From contig VZTJ01000548.1 in assembly GCA_013397795.1 (NCBI GenBank), positions 1 to 64,000 on the forward strand: a DNA stretch of 64,000 bases, read 5' to 3'. This document shows positions 61,101 to 64,000 of this stretch, one piece after another; position 1 is the stretch's first letter; each line of letters begins with the position of its first letter. Under the pieces are notes generated by a model that was not told the origin of the DNA, did not search any database, and saw only the letters and a program-made list of their open reading frames with translations. The DNA is from Orthonyx spaldingii (lineage: Eukaryota; Chordata; Aves; Passeriformes; Orthonychidae). A program made the translations under genes and the position numbers.

Positions 61101-64000
61101 TTAGGGATAAAATCATTCAGCAGTTATTAACTGTAAAATACAGTAATCAGTTCCAAACATCACTTAAATTTATAACCATTAATATTTCCCATTTATTAGG
61201 AAAGACACTAACAGTTAATCTGATGGTCTAGAAAGCTAGAAGTGGCAACCAAGATTTAGGTGAATCTTTTTTATTAGATTGATGATCCTACAGATAAACA
61301 GACTTAGGTGACTATATAAATTCATAATAGACTATAGTTTGGCACATTCTGTCTTTGGACTGCTGTGTTTGAGCCACTGAAGGCAAAACAAATAATCATA
61401 GCAATAACATCCTCTCCACAGGAGGTGATGAAAGTCAGTCAGGGCTTTCCACAGAAGAAAAAATGAACAAAATCAAGGTGCAACCAGAGATTCTTGAGAA
61501 AAAAACCCCTGAATGTTATAGGCTAAAAGATGGTCACCTTGTGTCCCTTCAAAAGAAGACACGAATTTTCTGCATTCTGTCAAATAAACACTTTTATTGC
61601 AGGTATTCGATAGCTGTATGCTTAGGGCACTGTAATAAATAGAGAACACTTAAAAACATGGAAGCTTATAAAAAGAAATAAACTTTGCAAAGCTGTGCAA
61701 AATTGTAATCAGAGGCATGATAGAGGGGGACATTTCTTTAGAAGTAGATGTCTGTGTTCCCTTTACACTCGTTGAAGATAAATGTGAGTCACTTTATTCA
61801 GAAGTTTAAAATCAGTATTTTATGATAATTGCACAAAATTCCTATTTCTCTCAATTGGCTATGGACATTTTGACTATAAATGTCTAAAGAGTGTAAAGTA
61901 TGACCACCCATAGCTTTCTTATGTACATATATATATATGAAAACTAAAGAATCTGAAATACAATTAATACTGTAAGGTTGCGAGGTCAAGGCAAATATAG
62001 CCTCATTAATATTAATATATACATTGTTCTGTCACACTTAATAACCTATGTCTTGCTCTCATTATGAATTTTGTATGTGGGTGAAATGGCAATAAACCAA
62101 GTTAAAATTTGAGAATCTGTATATTCATTGCAAACACTGATCTCTATGAGCACAGCATGTTACTTTTCAACCTTCAGCATTTGAACATTTGAAAGGCAAT
62201 TACACACAGGAAACTGGGGATTTCAATACCAGATCAGACTGCTAATCAGCTTCTACTTTGAGACCTGAATCCTTTCCCAAGATAGTTTTATTTCATTCAG
62301 AAATCAACTGTGAGAAGTCCAGACAGGTGTGTCATCATTTTTAAATGATTTTTTTGTATTGTCACCTGCTGACTGAATCACTCAATTTGCCACTTTACTT
62401 TTGTGGGGTCTAGAATCCCCTTGAACTTACCTAATTGACAGAGTAGACTCAATTAAAATTTCACAATATCTTCTTGGAAATAATTGAAAATTAAATTAAT
62501 TAACAGCTTGCCTTCTGGGTAAGTAAAAGCTTTTTTTTCCCCACCTGTATGACTCCGAGCAAGCAGTCCTGGGCTTGGAATCTGTGACTGCTGTTTGAAT
62601 AGAGAACAAACAGTTGAATCTGGCTCCCAGTTTTCTATCCTAATATTAAACAAAGTAAGTGAATCTTGGTAAGAGAAAAAAGAATGAGGATGGAGAATTA
62701 TTCAAATTATTGATAGAGATCATAACATATCTATAAAGAATGGTTTAGCAGGATGATGAAGACTCAGTTTCATAGGTGATAAAGGGAAACTCCTCCCTAG
62801 ATTTAGGAGAGAGCAGCGTTAAACAACACCAGAAGATGGAGAACATTGTTTCAAAGATTTATCAGAATTGTTGAAGGAGGCTGGCACCACAGTCCATCCA
62901 AATGACTGAGAAATGATAGGCGGAGTAGAAACAGGCCATGAGGACCATTACTTGCACTTAATGGGCCAGAAAGTAGAGCCAGTGGAAGGAGGAAATGGTG
63001 TAGACTAAAGGAGCAGTGCTCACAGCAAAACTCTGAATTGGTATTACCAGGCAAATTTGTTAATCCCAAAAGAAAAAGGATTTATAGCAAGATAGGAGAG
63101 GATAAAAGACTGCTGGGATTTACTGTGAGCCTTACCTCACAAGCTATGAAGTAGGAATTGGCAGGCTTGAGACAGGACCTGAGAAATGAAATAAGCCAGG
63201 AGTTGCTGCAAGTGACATATATGGGAGTAGCCAGAAGGACAACCCTTCTGTCCACAGAGACCAGCAAAGTGTGCAAGAGAGAAAATCCTGAGGGGAGTCT
63301 TAGGTATGGAGAGCAAGGCCTATACTTAACAATACCAAATGGGACTCAAGGGCAGGATATTCTCAGGGTTGGTCAAGGGACAGTTTAAACACAAGAAAAC
63401 TGAAGGACTGAAAGAGAAGCGTAGGTCCATGGATTTTATCCTAGAGGTGGCTGTTGAATACTAATACTTTATACCTGTCATTCAATCTGTCCATAGCTCA
63501 CAAGAAAATTTTAGCTTTCATCCCTTTACTACTTCTTCTCTCCAAAGCTTCTAGTCTGGATTTTATTTCAGTATCTAAATAAATTAATCTTCTTCATGTG
63601 CGAGGAGGTCCTTGTCATCCAGGAGGAACAGTCTTAAAGTATGTTGAGAAATACTTGTTCGGCTCGGCTTATGGTACAGTGTGGCTTGCATATCCCACAG
63701 TAATTAGCTGAGGCAGCCTGAATGTTTAACAGGAACTGCTATTGAACTGCTCATGAAGGGTATGCAGATCAGGAATTAACTGCAGAAATTATTCAGCAAA
63801 TAGTTTTGAATAATACTAAATGAAATAAAAGAGTAAACTGTTTGCAGGCAATTTCCAGAAAGAAAAGTGAACAAAATTCAAAGAATAAATTATTCATCCG
63901 GTTCTGACAGATTGGGTCTATATTAACCCTCTCGCCCACTTTCTGGTTTTCATTGCACAGAGGGTTTTACAGGGAGAAAGGTTTGATTATGACTGTGTGA
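49142..64000. other. Long AT-rich non-coding stretch
   Basis: About 14.9 kb without a recognised gene or mobile element. It contains a CAAA-type low-complexity tract (about 56990-57055), an A run with one T near 53214-53229, a (TA)n run at about 61926-61938, and a 16-bp direct repeat spaced 60 bp apart (51031 and 51091). A strong splice-donor-like CAG-GTAAGG lies at about 55321 after a 61-codon frame, without a convincing exon. The open frames stay at or below 101 codons, and none shows a domain I know. Confidence 0.5.
56990..57055. repeat. (CAAA)n-like low-complexity tract
   Basis: AAACAAACAAACAAAAAAAC, then CCAACCAACCGACCAAAC and more CAAA units. It is simple-sequence DNA, and the minus-strand frame across it (Phe-, Trp- and Val-rich) is artificial. 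Confidence 0.85.

Overview
This window is AT-rich vertebrate nuclear DNA without a recognisable host protein-coding gene. The best guide to the organism is the repeat content. Several CR1 LINE copies have the avian 3' ending (paired 8-mers of the ATTCTGTG/ATTCTATG type), and there is an endogenous-retrovirus LTR of a kind I recognise from bird genomes. The source is therefore very probably a bird, with a gene desert or a large intron as the setting. The assignment comes from repeat families recalled from knowledge, not from a database search. One undetermined base lies at 42968, next to a 42-base T run, so this is an assembled draft.

Layout: 1-2503 is AT-rich DNA without a called feature. 2504-3271 is an ERV 3' LTR on the minus strand with a remnant of adjoining internal sequence. 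6099-6822 and 14575-15170 are CR1 3' regions on the minus strand. 11638-12338 is a plus-strand CR1 whose reverse-transcriptase region is joined directly to its own 3' tail by an internal deletion. 18534-18716 looks like a short LTR with a TATA box and a polyadenylation signal. 20281-20769 is a decayed endonuclease domain of an L1/Tx1-like LINE, the most unexpected coding remnant here. 28461-28597 may be an old amniote repeat. 29991-30708 is a plus-strand CR1 3' region. 35402-35500 is a short CR1 tail followed by a 29-bp tandem duplication. 39621-39702 is a strong inverted repeat that could fold as a microRNA-like hairpin. The rest, including nearly all of 36-64 kb, is unique-looking AT-rich DNA with microsatellites, homopolymers and small hairpins.

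The open reading frames are short (150 codons at most). The longer ones I could explain are antisense readings of CR1 or ERV sequence; the others show no domain, codon pattern or convincing splice structure. No tRNA, rRNA, CRISPR or operon structure was seen. I found no new biological system. The items most worth checking are the Tx1-like endonuclease relic, the 39.6-kb hairpin and the two less certain LTR-like segments.
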